From Gammaproteobacteria bacterium (GTDB lineage: Bacteria; Pseudomonadota; Gammaproteobacteria; Steroidobacterales; Rariloculaceae), in contig PMCP01000201.1 in the NCBI GenBank assembly GCA_003155415.1, positions 3,871 through 50,129 of the forward strand: DNA of 46,259 bases. Reading direction: 5' to 3'. Positions 33,155-41,463 of the stretch are shown piece by piece (positions within the stretch are counted from its first letter, which is position 1; each line of letters opens with the position of its first letter). A program made the position numbers and the translations under genes. The notes below the pieces were generated by a model. It was given only the letters and a program-made list of their open reading frames with translations. It made no database searches and was not told the DNA's origin.

Positions 33155-33823
33155 GTGACCGACTCGAGAGCCCCGATCGCCGGCACACCCTCGACCGCCG
33201 AGAAAGTCGTTCGGCACGCGGCCGTCGACCGACTCTTTCATTGGATCAGCGCCGTGTGCGTGTTGATTCTCCTCGCTACGGCCTTTCTGCCGATTCTCGG
33301 GCTTGAATTCTCCTGGGTCGGTATCCACTGGGTCACTGGCCTCGTGCTGATTGCCGTTGTGTTGTTCCACATCGTTCGCTCCCTCGCGCCGCGGCGATTC
33401 ATGGCGATGTGGATCGGCGCGGCGGATTTCCGCGATGCGGCAGCCGTCGTGCGTGCCACACTGCGGCGAGACGGCAGCGTCGAGCCTAAGGCCGGCAAGT
33501 ACTCTGTCGCGCAGAAGCTCATGCATCACGCGTTCGCGCTAGTGGTACTCACGGCGCTTGCCACCGGCGGCGCGATGTTGGCGCGAATCGACACGCCGTG
33601 GTGGAAGCGCAATCCCTACCTACTCGGCGACAGCACGTGGGGAATCATCTACGTACTGCACGGATTGGCTGCTCTGTCCTTGATCACGATGATCATGCTG
33701 CACGTCTACTTCGCACTGCGCCCGGAGAAATGGTTGTTTCTTCGTGCGATGCTGCGCGGCTGGATCACTCGACGGGAGTTCGTCGAGCATCACGACCCGC
33801 AACGATGGCAGGTAGACCGATGA
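33155..33823 (+). CDS. Cytochrome b (formate dehydrogenase gamma / b561-like)
   Basis: A 222-residue four-helix membrane cytochrome. Histidines that would hold two hemes are visible in each helix: RHAAVDRLFHWISAV, GIHWVTGLVLIAVVLFHIVRS, QKLMHHAFALVVL and YVLHGLAALSLITMIMLHVYF. This is the pattern of FdnI/HyaC-type cytochromes, which pass electrons between a periplasmic redox enzyme and the quinone pool. It starts at GTG 33155. The stop overlaps the ATG of the next gene (33820-33823). Placed after PaoA/PaoB-like subunits, it may connect that enzyme to the respiratory chain; that link is inference. Confidence 0.85.
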   Translation: MTDSRAPIAGTPSTAEKVVRHAAVDRLFHWISAVCVLILLATAFLPILGLEFSWVGIHWVTGLVLIAVVLFHIVRSLAPRRFMAMWIGAADFRDAAAVVRATLRRDGSVEPKAGKYSVAQKLMHHAFALVVLTALATGGAMLARIDTPWWKRNPYLLGDSTWGIIYVLHGLAALSLITMIMLHVYFALRPEKWLFLRAMLRGWITRREFVEHHDPQRWQVDR

Positions 33824-34227
33824 GCAGCGACGATCTCAAACAACGCATCGAAGCGATCGAAACCGGGTACGAGTTCATGTTGGCCTACGCCGCTCAGGGA
33901 CGGCAGACCGACAAGGGCGGCGGCTCGGGTAGCAAGGTGCGCGAGCACCTGAACGGAATGGTCACGGCTCTCAACGGGCTGGGTGCTGCGGCGACGACTG
34001 CCGCGGCGGTTGTCGATCGCGACTTGCCCAAAGTCGGGGAGGCATTCTTCGCCGCCGTGGATACCGACGCACGCATCGCGTTGGCGGCCTTACGCCTCGT
34101 GCTCGCTCGCGCCGACATCAGCTCCCAGCTGATCGATAACCTGAACGCGTCGATCCATCTGCGCGCGCTGCTTACGGATCTGTTCGTCGTCGACGAGGCG
34201 TTGCGACCGCCACAGATCAACGCCTGA
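33820..34227 (+). CDS. Unknown 135-residue helical protein coupled to cytochrome b
   Basis: The gene overlaps the cytochrome b stop by four bases (ATGA), so the two are co-translated. The protein is soluble and helical (MSSDDLKQRIEAIETGYEFM, then AALRLVLARADISSQLIDNL) with one flexible stretch (QTDKGGGSGSK). There is no signal peptide, cysteine pair or heme motif. I do not recognise the family. Coupling suggests an assembly or regulatory role for the redox module, but this is inference. The next gene starts 16 bases later and may be in the same transcript. Confidence 0.72.
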   Translation: MSSDDLKQRIEAIETGYEFMLAYAAQGRQTDKGGGSGSKVREHLNGMVTALNGLGAAATTAAAVVDRDLPKVGEAFFAAVDTDARIALAALRLVLARADISSQLIDNLNASIHLRALLTDLFVVDEALRPPQINA

Positions 34228-34243
34228 TCGCGGCTCGAGGGCC

Positions 34244-35302
34244 ATGGATCCGGTCACTCATCTTCTGGTCGGCGCGGTAGTCGGCCAGGCGGTGGCGGGT
34301 CGCAAGCTCGGCTTCGCGCAGGCGGCCTGCTGGGGCGCGATCGCCGCGGAGCTGCCCGACATCGACGTGCTGGTATCTGCGGTGGCGGCCGACGATTCCC
34401 TCGACATGCTCGTGCGTCATCGTGGCACGACTCACTCACTATGGTTTCCGCCCGTGGTGGGTCTGCTTTCGGGCTTTCTGGTGTCGCGGTTCTCCCTGCA
34501 TTCCCGCGCAAGCCCGTGGACGTGGGTGCTGCTGTTCACAGCGGCACTGCTGTCGCATCCTCTGCTCGACGTCTGCACGCACTACGGCACGCAGCTGCTC
34601 GCGCCGTTCTCCGATCGACGGTTCTCGCTGCCGGCATTGCCGATCGTCGAGCCGACGTACACGGCTATCTTCATCGTGGGGCTTGCGATCGCGACGTGGC
34701 TCGTGCGTCGCGACCGAGCGCAGCGTGCCGTGTGGGCATGTGTGCTCACATTGATCGTCTCGACCAGCTACCTCCTGTACGGCCTCAAGCTGAACGCGGA
34801 CGCAGTCGCATGGGCGCGTAAAGATCTCGCCGGCCACAGCTCAGACCTGGCCGTCGTTTACGCGTTCCCAACACTGCTGCAGCTGCCGTACCGGCGCGTC
34901 GTTGCGCGCACGGCGGGCGAGGACTGGGTGGGTTTTGTTTCGATGGCGCACCCGTGTCCCATCGCGTGGAGCCATCGCCCGCATGACGACAGCGCAATGG
35001 TCGGGGAGCTTCGGGCGAGCTACGGCGGCCGCATCTTCGAGTGGTTCGCTGAAGGGCTCACGGCTGCATACGCCGACGACCGCCACGTGTTTCTCGCGGA
35101 CTTGCGCTACGGATTCGTGCCGGACGTATTGAGCAGCGCGTGGCGGCTCGAAGCCGACGTCGGCGGCCAACCGTACCCACTCGGGCTAGCGCGGTTCGTG
35201 CAAACTCCGCAGCCCGCGCCCTCTGCCGCGAATGTCATTCAGCTGCTGCATGCCGCGTTTCCAAAGAGTTGCGACGAGGCGGCGGGTGTGCTGACTTATT
35301 GA
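34244..35302 (+). CDS. DUF457 / YdjM-like membrane-bound metal-dependent hydrolase
   Basis: A 352-residue membrane protein. The family motifs are MDPVTHLLVGA, a DID following GAIAAELPD, HRGTTHSLWF and LLSHPLLDVCTHYGTQLLAPFSDRR, between about four hydrophobic segments in the first 190 residues. This is the YdjM/DUF457 family, which resembles phospholipase C-type metal sites. The native substrates are uncertain. The C-terminal 150 residues form a soluble domain (WVGFVSMAHPCPIAWSHRP, FLADLRYGFVPD) that is longer than in short YdjM proteins. It follows the cytochrome-associated gene closely on the same strand. Confidence 0.86.
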   Translation: MDPVTHLLVGAVVGQAVAGRKLGFAQAACWGAIAAELPDIDVLVSAVAADDSLDMLVRHRGTTHSLWFPPVVGLLSGFLVSRFSLHSRASPWTWVLLFTAALLSHPLLDVCTHYGTQLLAPFSDRRFSLPALPIVEPTYTAIFIVGLAIATWLVRRDRAQRAVWACVLTLIVSTSYLLYGLKLNADAVAWARKDLAGHSSDLAVVYAFPTLLQLPYRRVVARTAGEDWVGFVSMAHPCPIAWSHRPHDDSAMVGELRASYGGRIFEWFAEGLTAAYADDRHVFLADLRYGFVPDVLSSAWRLEADVGGQPYPLGLARFVQTPQPAPSAANVIQLLHAAFPKSCDEAAGVLTY

Positions 35303-35329
35303 TCCCCCTGGCGGGCGAGGGATCTGCCC

Positions 35330-35359
35330 TTGCGAGCGCGGGAGCGGATTGGCTATGCT
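35330..35359 (+). promoter_or_regulatory. Candidate promoter of the cytochrome c' gene
   Basis: TTGCGA (35330-35335) and TATGCT (35354-35359) are 18 bases apart, ending 41 bases before the ATG of the cytochrome c' gene. The -10 matches the sigma-70 consensus at four of six positions. Confidence 0.4.
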
Positions 35360-35399
35360 GGCTTGCGGTTTCCGCGCCCGTCACACAAAGGTTTGAGTC

Positions 35400-35894
35400 A
35401 TGAAGAAGCTTGCCGTCACCTTGTTTTCCGCCGTGCTCGTTCCACTGCTCGTCGTTTCGTGCGGGGGTCAGAAAGCCCCGGCCGCCGCCGCCGCGGCACA
35501 AGCGGACACACCGGAAACTGCAGCGTTCAACTACCGCGATGGCCTCATGAAGGCGGTCGCGTGGAAGGTCGGCAAGCTGCGCGGCATGGCGCAAGGCGAA
35601 GTGCCCGTCGACGAGGCGTTCGCCAAGAAGGCGGCGCATGACGTCGCAACGCTGGCCGGCATGATCACGGAAGGCTTCATCCCGAACAGCATCGTGCAGG
35701 GCAGTGCGGCGACGCCGGACATCTGGAAGAACTTCCCGGATTTCACACAGAAGGCGGCCGATCTGCAGACGGCTGCGCAAGCACTGGCCGATGCTGCGGA
35801 CGCGAACGGCTTCGAAGCATCGAAGGGTCTGGTGGATGCCGTTGGCAAGTCCTGCGGTGGTTGCCACCGTCCGTATCGCAAGCGCCAGGAATAG
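35400..35894 (+). CDS. Cytochrome c' / c556-type lipoprotein
   Basis: A 164-residue class II cytochrome c. The heme-binding CxxCH sits at the very C-terminus (SCGGCHRPYR, Cys152 and Cys155, His156), as in cytochromes c' and c556. The rest forms the expected four helices (FNYRDGLMKAVAWKVGKLRG near the start of the first helix). The signal peptide ends in VVSCGG, a lipobox, so this cytochrome is anchored to a membrane face in the periplasm instead of being free. An alanine-rich linker follows. It has its own candidate promoter and a strong terminator, so it is a single-gene unit. Such cytochromes bind NO or shuttle electrons, possibly for the redox module upstream. Confidence 0.88.
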   Translation: MKKLAVTLFSAVLVPLLVVSCGGQKAPAAAAAAQADTPETAAFNYRDGLMKAVAWKVGKLRGMAQGEVPVDEAFAKKAAHDVATLAGMITEGFIPNSIVQGSAATPDIWKNFPDFTQKAADLQTAAQALADAADANGFEASKGLVDAVGKSCGGCHRPYRKRQE

Positions 35895-35916
35895 TTCGGC
35901 AGCTTTCGGTGAAAGC

Positions 35917-35944
35917 AAAACGGCGGCCTTAGTGCCGCCGTTTT
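35917..35944. terminator. Bidirectional Rho-independent terminator
   Basis: AAAACGGCGGC (35917-35927), a six-base loop, then GCCGCCGTTTT (35934-35944), giving an 11-bp perfect stem with A and T tracts on both sides. It lies between the convergent cytochrome c' gene and the pseudo-protease gene and would stop transcription from both. Confidence 0.92.
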
Positions 35945-35969
35945 CGTTTCTACACGATTGCGCGGAGAG

Positions 35970-36896
35970 TCACTGCAACGTCCCTTTGCGCTGAAAGCCC
36001 GCGCGATCGCCCGAGCGCACATTGAGCTGCATGCGTTCGGTATTGCGCAGCACATTTAACGGTACGTCGACTCCCGCGCTCCCGAGGCTCCACATCAGCC
36101 GAAACATGTTCGCGAGGCCGTTCACTGGCTCGTCGTCGATGCCGACGATCACGTCGCCAGGGCGCAGTCCCGCCTTGTCGGCCGGGCAATTACGATAAAC
36201 ACCGACCACGGTCAGGTCCTGCTGGTCGTCGTGAACGAGCATGCCGAGCCACGGCCGCGGCGGTGATAGTCGGCGCCCGTGCTCGACGATTTCGTCGACG
36301 ATTGGCGCCAAGAGCTCGATGGGGACGAACATGTTGACCGTCGTGGTCGCGCCGCGGACTTCGAACCCCTGAATCACGAGCGAACCCAAGCCGCAGAGCC
36401 GGCCGTGGCTATCGACCAGTGCCGCACCGGACCAGCTCTCATGCGGCGGTGATGTGAACACCGCTTGATCCAGCACGTACTCCCAGCGGCCCGCGAATTC
36501 CTGCTTCGCCACTACCCGCGCTTCGATGACCTGCGCCCGGCTACTGCTGCTCACGACCGAGACGTTGTCCCCGACATTCAGAGACTCGGCGCGGCCGAGC
36601 GGCATGAGCGGCCCGTGCAATGGCAGCGACGGCTTCACGAGTGCCAGTCCGCTGTCGAAGTCGTAACCGACGACGAAGCCCGGCACCACCGTCTTGCCCG
36701 TGCCGATCCAGAGACTTTCGGCCTCGTGCACCACGTAGCCGACCGTAACGATCAGGCCGTCCTCGCGAATCCGCACTCCGTGCCCCGAACGCTCGGTGCC
36801 GAGCAGGCCGGCGCTCATGGCATCGTCCGGGACGTGGGCGGTGATCGACACCATCGCGTCGATGCCGACGTTGGTGGAGAGGACTGAGGTACTCAT
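35970..36896 (-). CDS. Trypsin-fold/PDZ protein lacking catalytic His and Asp (pseudo-DegP)
   Basis: A 308-residue protein of S1C (DegP/DegQ) build: a trypsin-like domain to about residue 205, then a PDZ domain (WLGMLVHDDQQ, CPADKAGLRPGDVIVGIDDEPV). The catalytic histidine region TNNHVV is replaced by TVGYVV (residues 51-56, Tyr at the His position). The aspartate region SDIAL reads SGLAL (Gly83). The serine region GNSGGAL reads SWSGAAL, with Ser156 retained. It therefore very likely has no protease activity. There is no signal peptide, so it stays in the cytoplasm, unlike DegP. It may be a binding or scaffold protein. It shares a terminator with the cytochrome c' gene and is divergent from the RND fusion gene. 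Confidence 0.82.
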   Translation of the reverse strand: MSTSVLSTNVGIDAMVSITAHVPDDAMSAGLLGTERSGHGVRIREDGLIVTVGYVVHEAESLWIGTGKTVVPGFVVGYDFDSGLALVKPSLPLHGPLMPLGRAESLNVGDNVSVVSSSSRAQVIEARVVAKQEFAGRWEYVLDQAVFTSPPHESWSGAALVDSHGRLCGLGSLVIQGFEVRGATTTVNMFVPIELLAPIVDEIVEHGRRLSPPRPWLGMLVHDDQQDLTVVGVYRNCPADKAGLRPGDVIVGIDDEPVNGLANMFRLMWSLGSAGVDVPLNVLRNTERMQLNVRSGDRAGFQRKGTLQ

Positions 36897-37031
36897 GGGC
36901 TTATGTTAGCGTCGGCGGAGCGCCTTCGCGAGTGGCTCGGAACTGGACCGGGACGCGCGTAACCCCGCGGACCTTGAGAAAAAATGAGACGTTACGGAAA
37001 TCCGCAGTTCGGGCCTACCCGGACCGCGTGG

Positions 37032-37037
37032 CATAAT
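37032..37037 (+). promoter_or_regulatory. Candidate -10 element for the RND efflux operon
   Basis: CATAAT at 37032-37037, preceded at 18 bases by a poor -35 (TTCGGG, 37008-37013). It lies 89 bases before the fusion protein start in the 230-base divergent gap (36897-37126), in which I see no gene. Confidence 0.33.
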
Positions 37038-37126
37038 TTCCGCGCTATTTATCGAGCCGCGCCCGCTCGACGCCCCGCACGGAAGTGGGGCTCAACCTCA
37101 GCAGACGGACCAAGGATCGAACGCCG

Positions 37127-38302
37127 ATGAAAAACGCGTTGCTCGTTGCGGTGGCCTTCGCCCTCGGCGCTTCCGCCGTGTGGTACTTCAACGGCAATCG
37201 CAACGATGGTGGCGCGGCTTCCCGCGGCGGTCCTGCCGCCGCCGGCGGGCAGCGTCCCGCGGGTGGTGCGCCCGGTGGGTTCGCGGGCCGTCCCGCGCAG
37301 CAGGCTCCCCTCGTCACGGCAGCTCCGGTGAGCCGCAGTCAGGCGTACGACGTGATCGAAGCGCTCGGCACTGCTCAAGCGAACGAATCAGTGACCTTGA
37401 CGGCCAAGGTCAGCGATACGGTGCGGCGCGTGAACTTCGAGGATGGCGACTACGTCGAGAAGGGCGGCGTCCTGATCGAGCTCACGAACCAGGAAGAGGA
37501 GGCCGCGCTCGCCGAAGCGCGCGCCAATCTCGACGATGCGCAGAACCAGCTGGGCCGCCTGCAGGATCTGAGCAAGCGCGGCCTGTCCGCCGTGCAGCAG
37601 CTCGATATCGCGAAGTCGCGCGCAGATGCCATGCAGGCGCAGATGAACCGCGTGGTGGCGCGCTTGAAGGACCGCATCGTGCTGGCGCCGTTCAGCGGCT
37701 TGCTCGGCTTCCGTAGCGTGAGCCCCGGTACGCTCGTGACGCCCAGCACGACGATTACCTCCATCGACGATATCTCCACCATCAAGCTCGACTTCACGGT
37801 GCCCGAGACTGTGCTGGGGTCGATGACGCCCGGCGCGAAGGTCGTCGCGAAGAGCGTGAGCTTCCCGGGCCGTGACTTCGAAGGCGTCGTGCGCACGGTA
37901 GGCTCGCGCGTCGATCCCGTCACTCGCGCTGTCATGATTCGAGCGCACGTCCCGAACAAGGACCGCGCGTTACGTCCCGGCATGCTGCTCACCGTCGACG
38001 TTGTGACTGCAGAGCACGAAGCGCTCGTGATCCCGGAAGGCGCAGTCTTCCAGGTGCAAAATCGCGCATATGTTTACAAGCTCGATGGTTTGACGGCTCG
38101 CCAGCAGCAGATCGAGATCGGCGGCCGCCGGTTCGGCACGGTCGAGGTCAAAAGCGGCCTCGAAGAGGGCGATACGATCGTCATCGAGGGCATCGTGAAA
38201 CTGCGCGACGGCATTCAGGTGCGGTTGAACGATGCCGCAGGCGCGGTCAGCGAACGATCGAAAGAGCTACAGGGCCCGCCGCGCTCTGACGTGCGCGGTT
38301 AA
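37127..38302 (+). CDS. RND efflux periplasmic adaptor (membrane fusion protein)
   Basis: A 391-residue HlyD/AcrA-type fusion protein. An N-terminal anchor (MKNALLVAVAFALGASAVWYF) precedes a Gly/Ala/Pro-rich linker. The lipoyl/hairpin region follows (VNFEDGDYVEKGGVLIELTN, EAALAEARANLDDAQNQL, LSKRGLSAVQQLDIAKSRAD, RIVLAPFSGLLGFRSVSPG), then the beta-barrel and membrane-proximal domains (FTVPETVLGSMTPGAKV, GMLLTVDVV). It would link the inner-membrane pump to an outer-membrane channel. No lipobox is present, so the anchor is a helix. ATG 37127 follows AAGGA at a slightly long spacing. The pump gene starts 17 bases after the stop. No outer-membrane factor gene is in the operon. Confidence 0.92.
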   Translation: MKNALLVAVAFALGASAVWYFNGNRNDGGAASRGGPAAAGGQRPAGGAPGGFAGRPAQQAPLVTAAPVSRSQAYDVIEALGTAQANESVTLTAKVSDTVRRVNFEDGDYVEKGGVLIELTNQEEEAALAEARANLDDAQNQLGRLQDLSKRGLSAVQQLDIAKSRADAMQAQMNRVVARLKDRIVLAPFSGLLGFRSVSPGTLVTPSTTITSIDDISTIKLDFTVPETVLGSMTPGAKVVAKSVSFPGRDFEGVVRTVGSRVDPVTRAVMIRAHVPNKDRALRPGMLLTVDVVTAEHEALVIPEGAVFQVQNRAYVYKLDGLTARQQQIEIGGRRFGTVEVKSGLEEGDTIVIEGIVKLRDGIQVRLNDAAGAVSERSKELQGPPRSDVRG

Positions 38303-38319
38303 CCGGTAAGGTCCGCGCC

Positions 38320-41300
38320 ATGTGGCTCTCCGATACCTCCGTCAAACGGCCGGTCTTCGCGACCGTGCTGAGCCTCATGCTCATCGCGCTCGGCGCGTTG
38401 GCGTTTCGCGATCTCACGGTGCGCGAGTATCCCGACACCGTGGCGCCGACTGTGCAGGTGCAAGTCAACTATCCAGGCGCGTCGTCGGAGATCGTCGAGA
38501 CTCGCGTGACGCAGGTGCTCGAAGGTGAGCTCTCCGGTATCGAAGGCGTCAAAACCATTCGCTCGTCTTCGCGCGACGGCCAATCGTCGATCACCGTCGA
38601 ATTCAATCTGAACCGCCGGCTCGACGAGGCTGCGAACGACGTGCGTGACCGCGTGTCCCGTGTGACACGGCGGCTGCCGGACGACATCGACAACATCAGC
38701 GTGCAGAAGGCCGACGCGGATCAGCAGCCTGTCATGTGGCTCACGCTCGCCGGCGACAGCATGAGCATGATGGAGCTCACGGACTACATGAAGCGGTATC
38801 TGCTTGACCGCTTCGCGACGATTCCCGGCGTTTCGCAGATCAACATCTTCGGCTCCGGCGGTCCGTCGATGCGCGTGTGGATCGATCGCGTGGCGCTTGC
38901 CGCGCGCGATTTGACGGTCACCGATATCGAGGGTGCGCTAAACCGCGAGAACCTCGAGCTGCCGGCCGGCAAGATCCAGTCGAAGGACCGCGACTTCCAG
39001 GTGCGAATCGGCCGCAACTACCAGACAGCCGAGGAGTTCCGCGATCTCGTACTCGCGCAAGGCAAGGACGGCCATCTGATCCGCCTCGGCGAAGTTGCGC
39101 GCGTGCAGGTCGGGCCGCGCGAGAACCAACGTTGGTTCCGCACGAACGGCAAGACCACGACAGGCTTCGGCATCATCAAGCAGTCGACCGCGAACGTCGT
39201 CGAGGTGCTCGACCGCGTGAAAGCCGAGGTCGAGCGCGTCAATCACGATCTGCCGAAGGGCATGAATCTGATCACGAGCGGTGACGACTCGCTGTACATC
39301 AGAGCCGCAATTCGCGAGATCTACTACACGATCGCGATCACGACCGCGCTCGTGGGCTTTGTGATCTTCGTGTTCCTGGGCTCCATCCGCGCCACATTGA
39401 TACCACTCGTCACGATTCCCGTGTGCTTGATGGCCACGTTCTCCGTACTGTCGCTGTTCGGCTATTCGATCAACCTCATCACGCTGCTCGCGCTCGCGCT
39501 GTCGATCGGCCTCGTCGTCGATGACGCGATCGTCGTGCTCGAGAACACGCATAGACGCATCGAGACGGGGGAGGCCCCGCTGCTCGCCGCATACAACGGT
39601 ACGCGGCAGGTGGCGTTCGCTGTGATCGCGACGACCGTCGTGCTCGTGTCGGTCTTTGCGCCTGTCGCGTTCTTGAAGGACAGCATCGGGCGCGTGTTTG
39701 CGGAGCTCGCCGTTACGATTGCGGCCGCGGTCACGTTCTCGGCAGTACTGGCCTTGTCGCTGTCGCCGATGATGTGCTCGAAGCTGTTGCGACGCCATAC
39801 GACCGAAAGCCGGCTCACGCATACGCTGGACAAGGGCTTCGATTGGCTGTCGAACCGTTACCAGTCGCTGTTGCGAAAGAGCTTGCTGGCGCCATGGGCG
39901 GCCGTAGTCGTATGCGTCGCGGTCGGTGTCGGCGCCTACTTCCTGCTGCAGACAATTCCGCGGGAGTACGCGCCGTCGGAAGATCGCGGCCAGTTCAATG
40001 CTTCGCTACAGGCGCCTGAAGGCACGAGCTACGAGCGCCTTCAGCAGTCTGCGCAGAAGGTCGAGTCCTACCTGCAGCCGTATTACGACGATGGCACGAT
40101 TCAGCGCGGCGTCGTGAGCGTGCCGGGCTTCCAGCCGGGCCAGTCCGGCAACGTCAACGTTACGCTGAAGCCGTGGGGCGAGCGCAAGATCGCGACCACC
40201 GACCTGCTCGCTACTTTAAACAAGGGCTGGGAAGACATCCCGGACATGCGGATCACGGCCTTCATCAACAACGGCAATCGCGGCGGCGGTGGCGGCGGTG
40301 GTCAGCCCGTGCAGATCGTGCTCGGCGGCTCGAACTACGAAGAACTCGCGCGCTGGCGCGACATCGTGATCGCGGGCGCCGCAGCGAATCCCGGCCTTTC
40401 GCGCCTGGATTCGGATTTGCGCGAGACGCAGCCACAGGTGCTGGTGCGTGTAGATACCGATCGTGCGGCGAGTCTCGGCGTAAGCGCGCGCAGCATCGGC
40501 TCCACACTTCAGTCACTGATGAGCGAGCGTCAGGTCACGACTTACGTCGTCGACGGCGAAGAATACGACGTCGTGCTCATGGCCGAGCCGAAGCAGCGCG
40601 CGACATACGCGGATCTCTCGAACATCTTCGTGCGTTCGGAGCGCGGCCAGGACCTGATCCCGCTGTCGAATCTGACGAAGCTCGAAGATATGGCGGGCCC
40701 GAGCCAGCTGAATCGCCACAACCGCATGCGCGCCGTCACGATCTCGGCGAACCTCGTCAACGGCTACACGCTCGGCGAAGCTCTAACCTGGCTCGAGGAT
40801 CTTATCCACAAAGACCTGCCAGCCACGGCGCAGATCAGTTACCGCGGCGAGTCACTCGATTTCAAAGAGGCGTCCGGCGCGCTGTATTTCACGTTCGGCG
40901 TTGCGCTGTTCGTGGTGTTCCTCGTGCTTGCGGCGCAGTTCGAGAGCTTCATCCATCCGCTCGTGATTATGGTCACGGTGCCGCTTGCTGTTGCCGGAGG
41001 GCTGCTCGGGCTCTGGATTTCGGGCATGACGCTGAACATCTACAGCCAGATCGGCATCATCATGCTCGTGGGCATCGCGGCTAAGAACGGTGTGCTGATC
41101 GTCGAGTTCATCAACCAGATGCGCGATCGGGGGATGGAGTTCAAGGAAGCGATCGTCGAAGCGTCGCGCGTTCGGTTGCGGCCGGTGATCATGACGGCTT
41201 TTGCGGCGGTCATGGGGTCGGTGCCGCTGATTCTCGCGCATGGGCCGGGGTCGGCGAGCCGGCAGGCGCTCGGCGTCGTGATCTTCTCCGGCGTGAGCCT

Positions 41301-41424
41301 GGCAACGCTCTTCACGCTGTTCATCGTGCCTTCGGTCTACAACCTCCTCGCACGACATACAGGCTCGCCGAACGCGATCGCTCAGCGGCTCGCGACGATG
41401 CGCACGGAAGTTTCGCCCGGTTGA
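38320..41424 (+). CDS. RND efflux pump, HAE1-type inner-membrane permease
   Basis: A 1034-residue RND permease with the usual twelve membrane segments and two large periplasmic loops. It starts with MWLSDTSVKRPVFATVLSLM. The proton-relay aspartate pair is in GLVVDDAIVVLENTHRR (around residue 400), and LGIAAKNG-type helix ten features appear as MLVGIAAKNGVLIVEFINQM. The length matches HAE1 drug/solvent exporters. Heavy-metal (CusA) signatures are not obvious. It forms trimers that take substrates from the periplasm or membrane and needs an outer-membrane channel encoded elsewhere. Which compounds it exports cannot be read. A Gly-rich run (GNRGGGGGGGQ, around residue 652) is an unusual loop. 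Confidence 0.95.
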   Translation: MWLSDTSVKRPVFATVLSLMLIALGALAFRDLTVREYPDTVAPTVQVQVNYPGASSEIVETRVTQVLEGELSGIEGVKTIRSSSRDGQSSITVEFNLNRRLDEAANDVRDRVSRVTRRLPDDIDNISVQKADADQQPVMWLTLAGDSMSMMELTDYMKRYLLDRFATIPGVSQINIFGSGGPSMRVWIDRVALAARDLTVTDIEGALNRENLELPAGKIQSKDRDFQVRIGRNYQTAEEFRDLVLAQGKDGHLIRLGEVARVQVGPRENQRWFRTNGKTTTGFGIIKQSTANVVEVLDRVKAEVERVNHDLPKGMNLITSGDDSLYIRAAIREIYYTIAITTALVGFVIFVFLGSIRATLIPLVTIPVCLMATFSVLSLFGYSINLITLLALALSIGLVVDDAIVVLENTHRRIETGEAPLLAAYNGTRQVAFAVIATTVVLVSVFAPVAFLKDSIGRVFAELAVTIAAAVTFSAVLALSLSPMMCSKLLRRHTTESRLTHTLDKGFDWLSNRYQSLLRKSLLAPWAAVVVCVAVGVGAYFLLQTIPREYAPSEDRGQFNASLQAPEGTSYERLQQSAQKVESYLQPYYDDGTIQRGVVSVPGFQPGQSGNVNVTLKPWGERKIATTDLLATLNKGWEDIPDMRITAFINNGNRGGGGGGGQPVQIVLGGSNYEELARWRDIVIAGAAANPGLSRLDSDLRETQPQVLVRVDTDRAASLGVSARSIGSTLQSLMSERQVTTYVVDGEEYDVVLMAEPKQRATYADLSNIFVRSERGQDLIPLSNLTKLEDMAGPSQLNRHNRMRAVTISANLVNGYTLGEALTWLEDLIHKDLPATAQISYRGESLDFKEASGALYFTFGVALFVVFLVLAAQFESFIHPLVIMVTVPLAVAGGLLGLWISGMTLNIYSQIGIIMLVGIAAKNGVLIVEFINQMRDRGMEFKEAIVEASRVRLRPVIMTAFAAVMGSVPLILAHGPGSASRQALGVVIFSGVSLATLFTLFIVPSVYNLLARHTGSPNAIAQRLATMRTEVSPG

Positions 41425-41463
41425 CGCTTGGCGCTTGAGTGACCGGTGCCGCGGGTCGAGCGA

